A stretch of 46,819 nucleotides of DNA from JBEICQ01 sp046297395 (GTDB lineage: Bacteria; Bacteroidota; Bacteroidia; UBA4408): the NCBI GenBank assembly GCA_046297395.1, contig JBKCNM010000033.1, positions 1 through 46,819 of the forward strand. Reading direction: 5' to 3'. The notes beneath the pieces were generated by a model. It saw only the letters and a list, made by a program, of their open reading frames with translations. It had not been told where the DNA came from and did no database searches. The translations under genes and the position numbers were made by a program. Positions 1 to 8,763 of the stretch are shown one piece after another (within the stretch, counting starts at the first letter, position 1; every line of letters begins with the position of its first letter).

Positions 1-735
1 ACCTAAAAAAAAGAACAACAAGAAACCAAAACCTGAATATACTTGGGTTGCCACCCAAACCGACCGGGTGAGCAAAATGTTAATCATGTGCAATGAAGAA
101 AAGACGCCGGCATATGCCAATTTTTTTTGAAAGCCTTTTTCTTTTGCAAGCAGCAGCTGCCAGGGTGCGGTGAGAAGAATGATTTCGGAGAGGATATTTT
201 TATGACCAAAGGTGCCTGTAATCTTGTATGTTTGCGCATGAGTTGCACCGGGTTGCAAAGCATATTCAACAAAGCCATATGCGGCTATCAAACAGGTGAG
301 AAAGTTGATGAGAGAAAATGCAAAAGCAGTCTTATGGAGACCTTGGCTTGTATGGCTAAACCAAGAAGAAAAAGAAAGGAGAAGTGCAGGAAGAATAAGG
401 TTGCATGAGGCGACAAACAAACCGTCGGAAACATTTGAACCATGAAAAACCTCTGCCAAGCTGAGTAAGGCAAAAGCGAGCAGGATGAAAACCACGGGAT
501 GAAAAAAAAGGGAAGCCTGCATTTTCTTTTGCATCATCCAAATGCCGCATATTCCGATGAGCAGAGTGGAATAAAAATATTTGGGGAGCAGGGTTGCATC
601 GGCAAGCTTGTTGGTGTAAAGAAAAAAACAAGGTGCGCAGTATAAAAAAAACAACAGCCCTCTGAAGGATACGAAGCCAGAAGTGCTTTCAGCTGTTTGT
701 TTTTTTTTCACAGTTTTTGAATTAAACAGATTCAC
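1..735 (-). CDS. O-antigen ligase-like polytopic membrane protein, partial (C-terminus beyond window)
   Basis: One minus-strand frame stays open from about 735 to the first base of the window, so the 3' end of the gene is missing; at least 245 codons are present. The product is very hydrophobic, with about six probable membrane segments. It has the short motifs TGTFGHKN (about residues 175-182) and ILLTRSVWVA (about 218-227), which resemble the conserved patches of the Wzy/WaaL O-antigen ligase family. That family joins or polymerises lipid-linked glycans on the periplasmic side of the inner membrane. The start is uncertain: GTG at 735 lies just past the stop of the aminotransferase upstream, and a second GTG is at 711; no ATG precedes the first hydrophobic segment. 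The close spacing suggests co-transcription with the aminotransferase. Family assignment rests on hydropathy and two motifs only, so substrate is unknown. Confidence 0.62.
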   Translation of the reverse strand, partial: MNLFNSKTVKKKQTAESTSGFVSFRGLLFFLYCAPCFFLYTNKLADATLLPKYFYSTLLIGICGIWMMQKKMQASLFFHPVVFILLAFALLSLAEVFHGSNVSDGLFVASCNLILPALLLSFSSWFSHTSQGLHKTAFAFSLINFLTCLIAAYGFVEYALQPGATHAQTYKITGTFGHKNILSEIILLTAPWQLLLAKEKGFQKKLAYAGVFSSLHMINILLTRSVWVATQVYSGFGFLLFFFLG

Positions 736-739
736 TAAA

Positions 740-1933
740 TCAGCCGGCAAGATCCATGGCTTTTCTCAGGAGCCGGAGTGCGGCCGACAATTCCTCTTCC
801 GTGGTATTGAGCGGAGGTGCAATCCGAAGTGCATTGTCGCAGAACAGAAACCAATCGGTTACGATTCCCAGATGGAACCCTTCGCGGATGATTCGTAAGG
901 CAGTAGGATTGTCATTGACATGCGCGCAGAGCAAGAGTCCTTTTCCTGTAATGGCATTTACGGAAGGATGAATCAGTTCGTTTCTCACAAGTGTTTCTAA
1001 CTGTAATGCACGGGAAGCCAGATTTTCATCCAGTATGGTTTGCAGGCAAGCCATGCCGGCAGCGCAGCAGAGTGCGTTTCCGCCAAAGGTGGTGATATGG
1101 CCAAGGATGGGATTTCTACGCAATTGTTGCATCAGGTAAGAAGAGCCAATAAATGCGCCAAGGGGCAATCCACCTCCGAGTGATTTGGCTGTGCACACCA
1201 CATCGGGGAGTATTCCGAAATGCTCGAATGCCCATGTTTTTCCTGTGCGGCCCATACCCGACTGGATCTCATCAACCACGAGCATTGTGCCTGTTTGCCT
1301 GCAGCGTTCGCTCAGGGCAATCATGTAATTTGTGTCAGGTACAATGCAGCCTGCTTCGGCCTGAATGGCTTCAATGAATACGCCGGCAGTATCAGTGGTA
1401 ATCATGGAAAGATCATCCATGTTGTTGAAGCGTATTTGTGTGATGCCCGGCAGAAGGGGTCTGAATGCCTGTTTGTAATGTTCGCAACCCATCAAACTGA
1501 GCGGACCCTGGGTAGAACCATGGTAAGCATTGTAACAGGAAATTAGTCCGGTGCGCGCAGTGGCTCTTTTTACAAGCTTCATGGCACCGTCAATGGCTTC
1601 AGCGCCGCTGTTGGTGAAGTACACACTGCTCAGTGGCGGAGGCAAAGTTGAAGCCAGCAAGGCCGCATAAGCCACCTGCGGAGCCTGGATGTATTCGCCG
1701 TAGACCATCAGGTGAAGGAATTTTTCTGTCTGGTCGTGGATGGCCTTTTTTACTGCAGGGTGCTGATGCCCGAGGTTGCTAACGCTGATGCCTGAGATAA
1801 GGTCTGCATATCTTTTCCCATCGGGTGCATACAGGTAAAATCCTTTGGCCGATTCAATTTCAAGTTCCATGGGAAAATCACTTGTAAGTGCCAGATTTTC
1901 AAAGAAAAGGCTACGGGTACTGAGGTGTTGCAT
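740..1933 (-). CDS. Class III (PLP-dependent) aminotransferase, ArgD/acetylornithine-type
   Basis: The 397-residue product has the class III fold signatures: NSGAEAIDGAMKL for cofactor phosphate binding, DEIQSGMGRTG, and TAKSLGGGLPLGAF, whose lysine would form the PLP Schiff base. Family members move an amino group between an omega-amino donor (acetylornithine, ornithine, 4-aminobutyrate, succinyl-diaminopimelate) and 2-oxoglutarate in the cytoplasm. The motifs do not decide the substrate. I chose ATG 1933 over an upstream in-frame start at 1975 because a TACTTTTG promoter element lies between the two, at 1938-1945. The gene is divergent from mraZ, and the O-antigen-ligase-like gene follows 4 bp after its stop. 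Class assignment is secure; the specific reaction is not. Confidence 0.88.
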   Translation of the reverse strand: MQHLSTRSLFFENLALTSDFPMELEIESAKGFYLYAPDGKRYADLISGISVSNLGHQHPAVKKAIHDQTEKFLHLMVYGEYIQAPQVAYAALLASTLPPPLSSVYFTNSGAEAIDGAMKLVKRATARTGLISCYNAYHGSTQGPLSLMGCEHYKQAFRPLLPGITQIRFNNMDDLSMITTDTAGVFIEAIQAEAGCIVPDTNYMIALSERCRQTGTMLVVDEIQSGMGRTGKTWAFEHFGILPDVVCTAKSLGGGLPLGAFIGSSYLMQQLRRNPILGHITTFGGNALCCAAGMACLQTILDENLASRALQLETLVRNELIHPSVNAITGKGLLLCAHVNDNPTALRIIREGFHLGIVTDWFLFCDNALRIAPPLNTTEEELSAALRLLRKAMDLAG

Positions 1934-1937
1934 AGAA

Positions 1938-1945
1938 CAAAAGTA
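1938..1945 (-). promoter_or_regulatory. Bacteroidota -7 promoter element TACTTTTG, 4 nt before the start codon
   Basis: On the minus strand the sequence reads TACTTTTG, then four bases, then ATG. It matches the phylum consensus TAnnTTTG exactly. Transcription would start at or next to the A of ATG, giving a leaderless message. A good upstream TTG at 17-23 nt is not evident (the nearest is 15 nt away). Confidence 0.6.
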
Positions 1946-1993
1946 AGACAAGGATAAAGCCAATATATCCCACATTTTCCCACCAAATAAAAC

Positions 1994-2021
1994 TATTGAT
2001 TATCAGATATTTATTGATTAT
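1994..2021. repeat. Perfect 10-bp direct repeat (TATTGATTAT) in the aminotransferase-mraZ gap
   Basis: TATTGATTAT occurs at 1994-2003 and again at 2012-2021, 18 bp apart start to start, in an AT-rich stretch upstream of the MraZ boxes. It could be a binding site for a second regulator or chance in AT-rich DNA. Confidence 0.4.
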
Positions 2022-2062
2022 TTTTAGCCTGAATCGGGGATTTGCAGGAAAAGTTATTAACA

Positions 2063-2089
2063 AAAGTGGGAGAAAATGGTATAAAGTGG
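2063..2089 (+). promoter_or_regulatory. MraZ operator: three AAA(G/A)TGG boxes with 10-bp period
   Basis: AAAGTGG at 2063-2069, AAAATGG at 2073-2079 and AAAGTGG at 2083-2089 are spaced exactly 10 bp, so they lie on one face of the helix. MraZ proteins studied in other bacteria bind short G-rich direct repeats of this period just upstream of their own gene. The boxes end 12 bp before the TACTTTTG element and occupy the place of the upstream promoter element, which fits autoregulation of the whole dcw cluster. Confidence 0.8.
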
Positions 2090-2101
2090 AAAACATTCAA
2101 T

Positions 2102-2109
2102 TACTTTTG
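2102..2109 (+). promoter_or_regulatory. dcw operon promoter -7 element (TACTTTTG)
   Basis: An exact TAnnTTTG match 16 nt before the mraZ start. No TTG sits 17-23 nt upstream; that place is filled by the MraZ boxes. This is the only convincing promoter seen for the 16-kb cluster. Confidence 0.7.
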
Positions 2110-2125
2110 TTCCGAGCGCTCAGCC

Positions 2126-2605
2126 ATGGTATCATTCATTGGAGAATACGATTGCAAACTAGACCCAAAGGGCCGTTTATCGGTTCCTTCGGGACTATAC
2201 AAGCAGTTTGATGCCCGTTACCGTGAGCGATTCATCATCAACAGAAGCATCTTTCAAAAATGTTTGGTCTTATATCCCGTGGATGCATGGGAGCAAATCA
2301 TGCAAGACCTATCGAAGCTCAACCGGTTTATCAAGGAGAATGACACCTTCATTCGCATGTTCACCAATGGAGCCACTCAGGTAGAATTGGATGGAGCGGG
2401 CAGAATTCTGATTCCCAAGAAACTGCTTGACTATGCAAGTGCGGAGAAGGATGTGGTGTTAAACGCTCACCTGAACAAGGTGGAGATTTGGAGTAAGCAA
2501 TTGTTTGAGCAGGGACTCAGTCAACTAAGTGATAAAGATTTTGAGGCGCTTGCCGAAAAAGTGATGTCGAAGATTGACCCTAACGAACAGAGAAAACTGT
2601 CCTGA
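2126..2605 (+). CDS. mraZ: MraZ, transcriptional regulator of the dcw cluster
   Basis: The 159-residue product has two AbrB-like MraZ half-domains. The first opens with the conserved stretch DCKLDPKGRLSVPS, and the second contains ELDGAGRILIPKKL (about residues 90-103). MraZ forms ring oligomers that bind direct repeats upstream of its own gene and regulate division and wall genes. I chose ATG 2126 although the frame is open from 2042, because the upstream part would run through the operator and promoter and adds nothing like MraZ. It is the first gene of the cluster; its TGA overlaps the rsmH ATG by one base (TGATG). Confidence 0.95.
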   Translation: MVSFIGEYDCKLDPKGRLSVPSGLYKQFDARYRERFIINRSIFQKCLVLYPVDAWEQIMQDLSKLNRFIKENDTFIRMFTNGATQVELDGAGRILIPKKLLDYASAEKDVVLNAHLNKVEIWSKQLFEQGLSQLSDKDFEALAEKVMSKIDPNEQRKLS

Positions 2606-3513
2606 TGGATGGTTTTCACATACCCGTTCTTTTACATGATGTGTTGGATGGACTCTCTATGAACCCATCTGGGATCTATGTGGATGTAACCTACGGTGGC
2701 GGAGGACACAGTGCAGGAATGCTCTCGCGTTTATCTGATGCGGGCAAGCTGATCGCTTTTGATCAGGATGATGATGCCCTTCTTCGGGCAGAGGGAGGTG
2801 ACAAGCGCCTGATTCTGGTCAAATCAAACTTCAGGTTTTTTAGCCAGCATTTGCGTTACCTGAAAATCACAGAAGTTGATGGCATCCTCGCCGATCTCGG
2901 GGTTTCGTCTCATCAGTTTGATACCCCGGAACGCGGATTCTCCATTCGTTTTGATGAGGTGCTTGACATGCGCATGAACCGTTCTCAGAAAAAATCTGCA
3001 CTGGAAGTACTGAACGAGTATGATGCAGAGGCGCTGTCGCTTCTTTTTAGAAATTATGGAGAGCTTGAAAAATCCGGAACGCTGGCAAGTGCTATTCTGC
3101 AGTTCCGTAAAAAAACTTTCTTGAAAACCACCGGACAACTCTCCGGAATTGTACAGCAGGTGTACGGACAAAAACATTTGAACCAAATGCTGGCAAGGGT
3201 ATTTCAGGCCGTGCGGATAGAGGTGAATGCCGAGTTGGATGCCTTGCAGGATTTTTTAGAAACCAGTTTGCCGATGCTAAAACCCGGAGGGAAGCTTGCT
3301 GTGATTAGCTATCATTCACTGGAAGACAGGCTCGTGAAAAATTTTATGCGCCATGGAAAAACGGAAGGAGAGCAGGAATCAGATGTTTTCGGCAATCGAT
3401 TCAGTCCATTCAACCAGCTAACAAAAAAACCCATCGTGCCGTCGGAGGATGAAGTGGAAAAAAATCCACGAAGCCGAAGTGCAAGATTGAGGATCGCTGA
3501 AAAAAGAAAATGA
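2605..3513 (+). CDS. rsmH: 16S rRNA (cytosine-1402-N4)-methyltransferase RsmH
   Basis: The 302-residue protein has the S-adenosylmethionine-binding motif TYGGGGHS (about residues 28-35), ILADLGVSSHQFD, and the C-terminal ISYHSLEDRLVKNF motif of the MraW/RsmH family. It methylates N4 of C1402 in 16S rRNA at the ribosomal P site. Its place directly after mraZ is conserved across bacteria. The start overlaps the mraZ stop by one base and its own stop overlaps the ftsL start (ATGA), so translation is probably coupled. Length is normal. Confidence 0.97.
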   Translation: MDGFHIPVLLHDVLDGLSMNPSGIYVDVTYGGGGHSAGMLSRLSDAGKLIAFDQDDDALLRAEGGDKRLILVKSNFRFFSQHLRYLKITEVDGILADLGVSSHQFDTPERGFSIRFDEVLDMRMNRSQKKSALEVLNEYDAEALSLLFRNYGELEKSGTLASAILQFRKKTFLKTTGQLSGIVQQVYGQKHLNQMLARVFQAVRIEVNAELDALQDFLETSLPMLKPGGKLAVISYHSLEDRLVKNFMRHGKTEGEQESDVFGNRFSPFNQLTKKPIVPSEDEVEKNPRSRSARLRIAEKRK

Positions 3514-3935
3514 CAACCCAGGATAATACCGGTACATACATTCCTACACTTGAGGAAATTGAGGGCAAAAAAAAGAAAGAGCCTTCAAAATCGTCGCGCA
3601 AGATGTCGGTTCCGGTTGACCTTGGAAACATCATCAACGGAAATTTTCTTGCAAGTAACAACTCCATCAAACAACTGCCATTTGTGTTTTTTCTCGTGAT
3701 GATGTGCATGCTGTATATCGCCAACACCTATTACGCAGAAAGAAATATACGAAGCATCAATAAGCTGACTCGTGAGATTAAACAATTGCACAGTGATTAC
3801 ATCACATCAAAGTCTGATTTGATGGCAGTGAGTAAACAGAGTGAAATTTCCAAAAAATCTGCTGAACAGGGATTACTGGAATCAACCCAGTCGCCATACA
3901 AAATAGTAGGGGCTTTAAGCCGGCCGAAAAAATGA
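3510..3935 (+). CDS. ftsL: FtsL-like divisome protein
   Basis: A 141-residue bitopic protein: a charged cytoplasmic N-terminus of about 55 residues, one membrane segment (about 56-75, PFVFFLVMMCMLYIANTYY), and then a short periplasmic helix rich in heptad-like residues (about 78-115). Sequence conservation in this family is low. The call rests on topology, size and position between rsmH and ftsI, where ftsL normally lies. FtsL bridges FtsQ/FtsB and the FtsW-FtsI synthase. It overlaps both neighbours by 4 bp (ATGA). The cytoplasmic tail is longer than in E. coli FtsL. Confidence 0.8.
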   Translation: MTTQDNTGTYIPTLEEIEGKKKKEPSKSSRKMSVPVDLGNIINGNFLASNNSIKQLPFVFFLVMMCMLYIANTYYAERNIRSINKLTREIKQLHSDYITSKSDLMAVSKQSEISKKSAEQGLLESTQSPYKIVGALSRPKK

Positions 3936-6025
3936 AAGAGAAAGAGGCTACGATAAAAAAAGAAATGCGCATCAGGGCGAGAATAGTGTATGCCTTTATG
4001 CTGGTATTTTCTTTGGCCATTGTTGCCAGAATTCTTTTCCTGCAGCTTGCCGAAGGTGATTTCTGGAAGCAAAAAGCACTCGAATCCGGAACAAAGTATT
4101 TCAGTATTGAAGCCAACCGGGGCAATATCATCGACAATGAAGGCTTGCTTATTGCCACATCTATTCCTGTATTTGATGTAGCCATGGATGTGAACTCAGA
4201 TCCACTGAGTGATGAGATTTTTTTCCGTGGTGTGGATTCGCTCTCTCATTGTCTTGCAGGGGTTATCCTAAAAAAAAATGCACAGCAGATTAGAAATGAG
4301 CTCATCCGCCGCAGAAAAGCTGGCAAGCATTACTTCCCAATTGCCAGCGGCATCAGCCACAAAGAACTAAACCGCATCAAAACCTTTCCCATCCTCCGTT
4401 TGGGCAAATACAAGGGAGGCCTGATGGTACTGCAAAGAAGCAGGAGGGAATTGCCATTCAGCAACCTGGCCAGTCGCACCATTGGCATCGCTCGTGCAAA
4501 AAAGGGTAAAGGTTTAGAAAACGCTTATGATCATACCCTTCGAGGAACCTCAGGAAAGAGGCTGATGCAAAAAATTGCAGGAGATGTTTGGATGCCGGTG
4601 AATGAAGAAAACGAAGTGGAACCAAAAGATGGAAATGACATCATCACCAGTATCGACATCAATATCCAGGATGTAGCTCATCATGCGCTGCTCAAGCAGT
4701 TACAGAAACAACAGGCCGGTAAGGGTATTCTCATCCTGATGGAAGTAAAAACAGGAGAAATACGGGCCATGGTAAATCTGTCGCGCGTGGATTCATTGCA
4801 TTATGTTGAAGCCGGAAATCATGCCATTGCAGAACGCATGGAGCCGGGTTCCACTTTTAAGCTGCCTTCACTGATGGCTGCCCTTGAAGCAGGAGGTGCA
4901 TCACCCGATGAAAAAGCAGATACTGAAGACGGAGAAGTAATGGTGGGTGCAAAAGAAGTTCGCGATAGCCATGACGGAGGTTATGGAGTGATTGACATGC
5001 AGGAGATTTTTGAAAAATCATCGAATGTAGGTACTGCCAAAATCGTTTACAGACACTTTTCCAAAAATCCTGTTGCGTTTATTGAATCTCTTGCCAAACT
5101 GGGCATTGACCGCAAAACCGAGATTGATGTTGAAGGAGAAGCAAAGCCCCTGATGTATCATCCGGGCGATGGACATTGGAGTGGCACTACCCTACCTGCC
5201 ATGTCTTATGGATATGAGGTGATGTTAACCCCTCTTCAAATCCTGAATTTTTACAACGCGGTTGCCAATGGAGGAACCATGGTTAAACCACATCTTGTGA
5301 AGGAGATTCGCAGCAAAGGTGTAACCGTTAAAAAAATTGAAACGGAGGTACTTATTCCAAAGATCTGCAGCGACAGTACCCTTCATGTTGCCCGCAGAAT
5401 GCTTGAAGGAGTTGTTGAAAGAGGAACAGCCTCCAACCTCAGGAATGCATATTACCGAATAGCAGCAAAAACCGGTACAACCCAGATTGCAGATAACAAC
5501 AGAGGATACGGAATAGAAAGAAAAACCTATCGCGCCAGTTTGTGCGGATACTTCCCTGCGGCAGATCCCCTTTACAGCATGATTATCGTGGTTTCATCAC
5601 CTTCCAAAAATGTGTATTACGGAAACGATGTTGCCGGACCTGTATTCCGAGAAGTTGCAGATAAAGTGTATGCCACTTCTACCAAAATGCACAAGAGCAT
5701 CGAAAAAGATACTTCATCTCTCTATAGCTATACACCCTACAATATGCGTGGTGCCTTTGGTGATTTTGTTGCCCTCTCCAAAAAAATATCCCTTGATGTT
5801 TCTCAAGTGCAGGATCCCATCCCTGTTGTAAAAGGAGAAAAAAAGATAGTAACAAGCTCGAGGATACCTGATCTAACCGGAACAGGATTGAGAGATGCCC
5901 TTTATGCACTCGAGCATGCAGGATGTCGTGTCACGGTGAAAGGAAAAGGAAAAGTCATCAGCCAATCAGTTCCGCCGGGACAGGTTGTGCAAAAAGGAAC
6001 CCATATTACCATCAAACTAGGATAA
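3932..6025 (+). CDS. ftsI: Septal peptidoglycan transpeptidase FtsI (PBP3-type) with PASTA domain
   Basis: This 697-residue class B penicillin-binding protein has an N-terminal membrane anchor (about residues 16-35), a dimerisation domain, and a transpeptidase domain. The three catalytic motifs are visible: STFK (S307-K310), SSN (363-365) and KTG (513-515). One PASTA domain fills the C-terminus (about 645-697). The protein cross-links septal peptidoglycan in the periplasm, paired with FtsW encoded downstream. The C-terminal PASTA is absent from the E. coli protein but common in Bacteroidota and Gram-positives. It overlaps ftsL by 4 bp, and murE begins immediately after its stop codon. Confidence 0.96.
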   Translation: MKEKEATIKKEMRIRARIVYAFMLVFSLAIVARILFLQLAEGDFWKQKALESGTKYFSIEANRGNIIDNEGLLIATSIPVFDVAMDVNSDPLSDEIFFRGVDSLSHCLAGVILKKNAQQIRNELIRRRKAGKHYFPIASGISHKELNRIKTFPILRLGKYKGGLMVLQRSRRELPFSNLASRTIGIARAKKGKGLENAYDHTLRGTSGKRLMQKIAGDVWMPVNEENEVEPKDGNDIITSIDINIQDVAHHALLKQLQKQQAGKGILILMEVKTGEIRAMVNLSRVDSLHYVEAGNHAIAERMEPGSTFKLPSLMAALEAGGASPDEKADTEDGEVMVGAKEVRDSHDGGYGVIDMQEIFEKSSNVGTAKIVYRHFSKNPVAFIESLAKLGIDRKTEIDVEGEAKPLMYHPGDGHWSGTTLPAMSYGYEVMLTPLQILNFYNAVANGGTMVKPHLVKEIRSKGVTVKKIETEVLIPKICSDSTLHVARRMLEGVVERGTASNLRNAYYRIAAKTGTTQIADNNRGYGIERKTYRASLCGYFPAADPLYSMIIVVSSPSKNVYYGNDVAGPVFREVADKVYATSTKMHKSIEKDTSSLYSYTPYNMRGAFGDFVALSKKISLDVSQVQDPIPVVKGEKKIVTSSRIPDLTGTGLRDALYALEHAGCRVTVKGKGKVISQSVPPGQVVQKGTHITIKLG

Positions 6026-7489
6026 ATGAAACTACTCAGTGATTTATTATACAGGGCCCGAATAGAACAAGTTGCCGGAAGTACCAACCTCGCCATTACT
6101 TCAATTGGGTTTGATTCCAGAAAAGTAGAGAAGTATGCCATGTTTGTTGCCATCAGAGGATCGCTTGTAGACGGACACAACTACATTGACACAGCCATTG
6201 AAAAAGGAGCCATCGCAATTGTTTGTGAAAAGTTTCCAGAACAGCAAAAAGAAGGAATTACTTATGTAAAAGTAAAAGACACAGCAGCTGCCTTGTCAGT
6301 AATTGCAGCCAATTATTACAATCATCCCTCTTCAAAATTAAAGCTGGTAGGCATCACAGGAACCAATGGCAAAACTACCGGAGCAACTCTGCTGTACAAA
6401 CTATATAAAGATCTCGGACACAAAACAGGGCTTATCAGCACCATCTGCAACTTTATCATAGACGAGCAGATTGCATCCACGCATACCACACCGGATGCTT
6501 TAGAACTTAATCGCCTGCTTGCACTGATGGTAGAAAAAGGATGCAAGTACTGCTTCATGGAAGTAAGCTCACATGCTGTTGACCAGCGCAGGATATTCGG
6601 ATTGAAATTTGCCGGAGCGGCTTTCACAAACATCACACACGACCATCTTGATTACCATAAAACATTTGAAAATTACCTGAATGCGAAGAAAACTTTCTTT
6701 GATGAATTGCCTGCATCCGCTTTTGCTGTAATCAACAAAGATGATCGCAACGGAACAGTGATGGTGCAAAATACGAGGGCTCAGATAAAGTTTTTTTCGA
6801 TGACGAGCCCAAGCGATTTCAAAGGAAAAATTATTGAGAGTTCATTCAACGGACTGCTCATGAACATCGATAACATCGAGGTGTGGATTAGACTGATTGG
6901 TCAATTCAATGCCTACAACATCATGTTGGTTTATTCGGTTGCAAGAATGCTTGGTGAAAACAAAACGAATGTGCTCACAGCACTTAGCAATCTGCAGCCG
7001 GTGGAAGGCAGGTTTCAGTTTTTGCGCTCACGAGAGGGAATCACAGCAGTAGTAGATTATGCACATACGCCGGATGCACTTCAAAACATCCTGAGTGCGA
7101 TTAGACAAGTAACCGATGGAAAAGAGCGAATCATTACCGTTGTGGGATGTGGAGGAAACAGAGACTCTACCAAGCGTCCGATGATGGCAGCCATTGCCAC
7201 TTCCATGAGTGACCTTGTCATTCTTACTTCAGACAATCCGCGTTCAGAAGATCCGGAAGAAATCATCAAACAGATGCAAGGAGGAGTAGAACCGGCCAAT
7301 CAGAAAAAAACACTTTCAATAACCGACAGACATGAAGCCATCAAAACGGCTTATCTGATGGCAAAGCAAAACGACATCATTCTCATCGCCGGAAAAGGAC
7401 ATGAAAAATACCAAGAGGTAAATGGTGTGCAATATCCTTTTGATGACATGGAAGAAGTAAAAACGCTTTTTGAAACTGTAAGCCGATAA
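6026..7489 (+). CDS. murE: UDP-MurNAc-tripeptide synthetase MurE (meso-DAP type)
   Basis: The 487-residue Mur ligase has the P-loop GITGTNGKTT (about residues 109-118) and the usual three domains. Near residue 404 it carries DNPRSE. DNPR is the motif of ligases that add meso-diaminopimelate, as opposed to those that add L-lysine, so the stem peptide here should contain DAP. The enzyme works in the cytoplasm after MurD. Its ATG directly follows the ftsI TAA. The asd gene at 18.2-19.2 kb makes a precursor of DAP. Confidence 0.96.
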   Translation: MKLLSDLLYRARIEQVAGSTNLAITSIGFDSRKVEKYAMFVAIRGSLVDGHNYIDTAIEKGAIAIVCEKFPEQQKEGITYVKVKDTAAALSVIAANYYNHPSSKLKLVGITGTNGKTTGATLLYKLYKDLGHKTGLISTICNFIIDEQIASTHTTPDALELNRLLALMVEKGCKYCFMEVSSHAVDQRRIFGLKFAGAAFTNITHDHLDYHKTFENYLNAKKTFFDELPASAFAVINKDDRNGTVMVQNTRAQIKFFSMTSPSDFKGKIIESSFNGLLMNIDNIEVWIRLIGQFNAYNIMLVYSVARMLGENKTNVLTALSNLQPVEGRFQFLRSREGITAVVDYAHTPDALQNILSAIRQVTDGKERIITVVGCGGNRDSTKRPMMAAIATSMSDLVILTSDNPRSEDPEEIIKQMQGGVEPANQKKTLSITDRHEAIKTAYLMAKQNDIILIAGKGHEKYQEVNGVQYPFDDMEEVKTLFETVSR

Positions 7490-7491
7490 AT

Positions 7492-8763
7492 ATGCTGTAC
7501 TACCTTTTTGATTACCTGCATTCACAATTTCATTTTCCGGGAGCCGGGGTGTTTCAGTACATCTCCTTCCGCGCAGCCATGGCATTGATTACCTCCTTGA
7601 TTATTTCGCTTCTGTTTGGCAAAAAAATCATTGGAATCCTGCGCAACAAACAAGTGGGAGAAACCGTGCGTAACCTGGGCTTGCAAGGTGAGGCCAGCAA
7701 GCAGGGAACACCCACCATGGGAGGGCTCATCATCCTGAGTGCCATTTTGATTCCTACCCTTCTCTTTGCAAAAATTTATAACTCCTATATCATTCTCATG
7801 CTCATTACTACCGTGTGGCTGGGAATCATCGGATTTATCGACGATTATATCAAGGTGTTTAAAAAAGACAAAGCAGGACTCAAGGGGAAATTTAAAGTAG
7901 TAGGACAAGTTGGTCTGGGCATTATTGTGGGAAGCATATTGTACTTCAATCCACATATTGTGATTAAAGAAAAAATCAGCAATGCAAATGAAGTGCGGAT
8001 GGAGGAAAACGAGTTGCTCACGCATGACATTGTCAGTTCCGATTTGCCGAAGTATAAATCACTTGCTGAAAAATCTACCAAGACAACCATTCCGTTTGTA
8101 AAAAACAACGAGTTTGATTATGCCGATTTGTTGTCGTTTTTAGGCGATGATTACAGGCAGTATGCCTGGCTGCTCTTTATCCCCATTGTCATATTTATTG
8201 TAACAGCAGTATCCAATGGCGCAAACATTACTGATGGTTTAGATGGACTGGCTACGGGGACATCTGCCATTATTGGAGCTACACTGGCTGTATTCGCTTA
8301 TGTATCGGGCAATACCATTTTTGCAAACTACCTCAACATCATGTACATTCCTAATGCAGGCGAGCTGGTGGTTTACATCATGGCATTTGTAGGTGCATGC
8401 GTTGGTTTTATGTGGTACAATTCTTATCCCGCGCAGGTTTTTATGGGAGATACCGGAAGCCTGTCTCTGGGTGGAATCATTGCAGTGTTTGCACTGGCCG
8501 TGCGCAAGGAATTGCTGATACCCATTTTGTGCGGAATTTTTCTGGTTGAAAATCTTTCGGTCATGATGCAGGTGGCTTACTTCAAACGCATGAAAAAACT
8601 GCATGGAATTGAATTTGCCAGAAACAACAGACTATTTAAAATGGCTCCCCTCCATCATCATTATCAGAAATCGGGATACCATGAATCCAAAATTGTTACC
8701 CGCTTCTGGATTGTTGGAGTCATGCTTGCAGTAATCACCATTGTAACCTTAAAGCTCCGGTAA
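7492..8763 (+). CDS. mraY: Phospho-MurNAc-pentapeptide translocase MraY
   Basis: A 423-residue polytopic membrane enzyme that transfers phospho-MurNAc-pentapeptide to undecaprenyl phosphate to make lipid I. Family motifs are present: GLIGFIDDYIKV-like (here IGFIDDYIK), NGANITDGLDGLA, FMGDTGSLSLGG and MAPLHHHYQ. It is about 60 residues longer than E. coli MraY because of a polar insertion at about residues 164-223, a feature known from other Bacteroidota MraYs. Its TAA overlaps the murD ATG by one base. Confidence 0.96.
   Translation: MLYYLFDYLHSQFHFPGAGVFQYISFRAAMALITSLIISLLFGKKIIGILRNKQVGETVRNLGLQGEASKQGTPTMGGLIILSAILIPTLLFAKIYNSYIILMLITTVWLGIIGFIDDYIKVFKKDKAGLKGKFKVVGQVGLGIIVGSILYFNPHIVIKEKISNANEVRMEENELLTHDIVSSDLPKYKSLAEKSTKTTIPFVKNNEFDYADLLSFLGDDYRQYAWLLFIPIVIFIVTAVSNGANITDGLDGLATGTSAIIGATLAVFAYVSGNTIFANYLNIMYIPNAGELVVYIMAFVGACVGFMWYNSYPAQVFMGDTGSLSLGGIIAVFALAVRKELLIPILCGIFLVENLSVMMQVAYFKRMKKLHGIEFARNNRLFKMAPLHHHYQKSGYHESKIVTRFWIVGVMLAVITIVTLKLR

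Noticed and set aside
127..631. Several short frames in the first 700 bp on both strands
   Set aside because: All overlap the continuous minus-strand frame of the O-antigen-ligase-like protein, which has family motifs and membrane segments.
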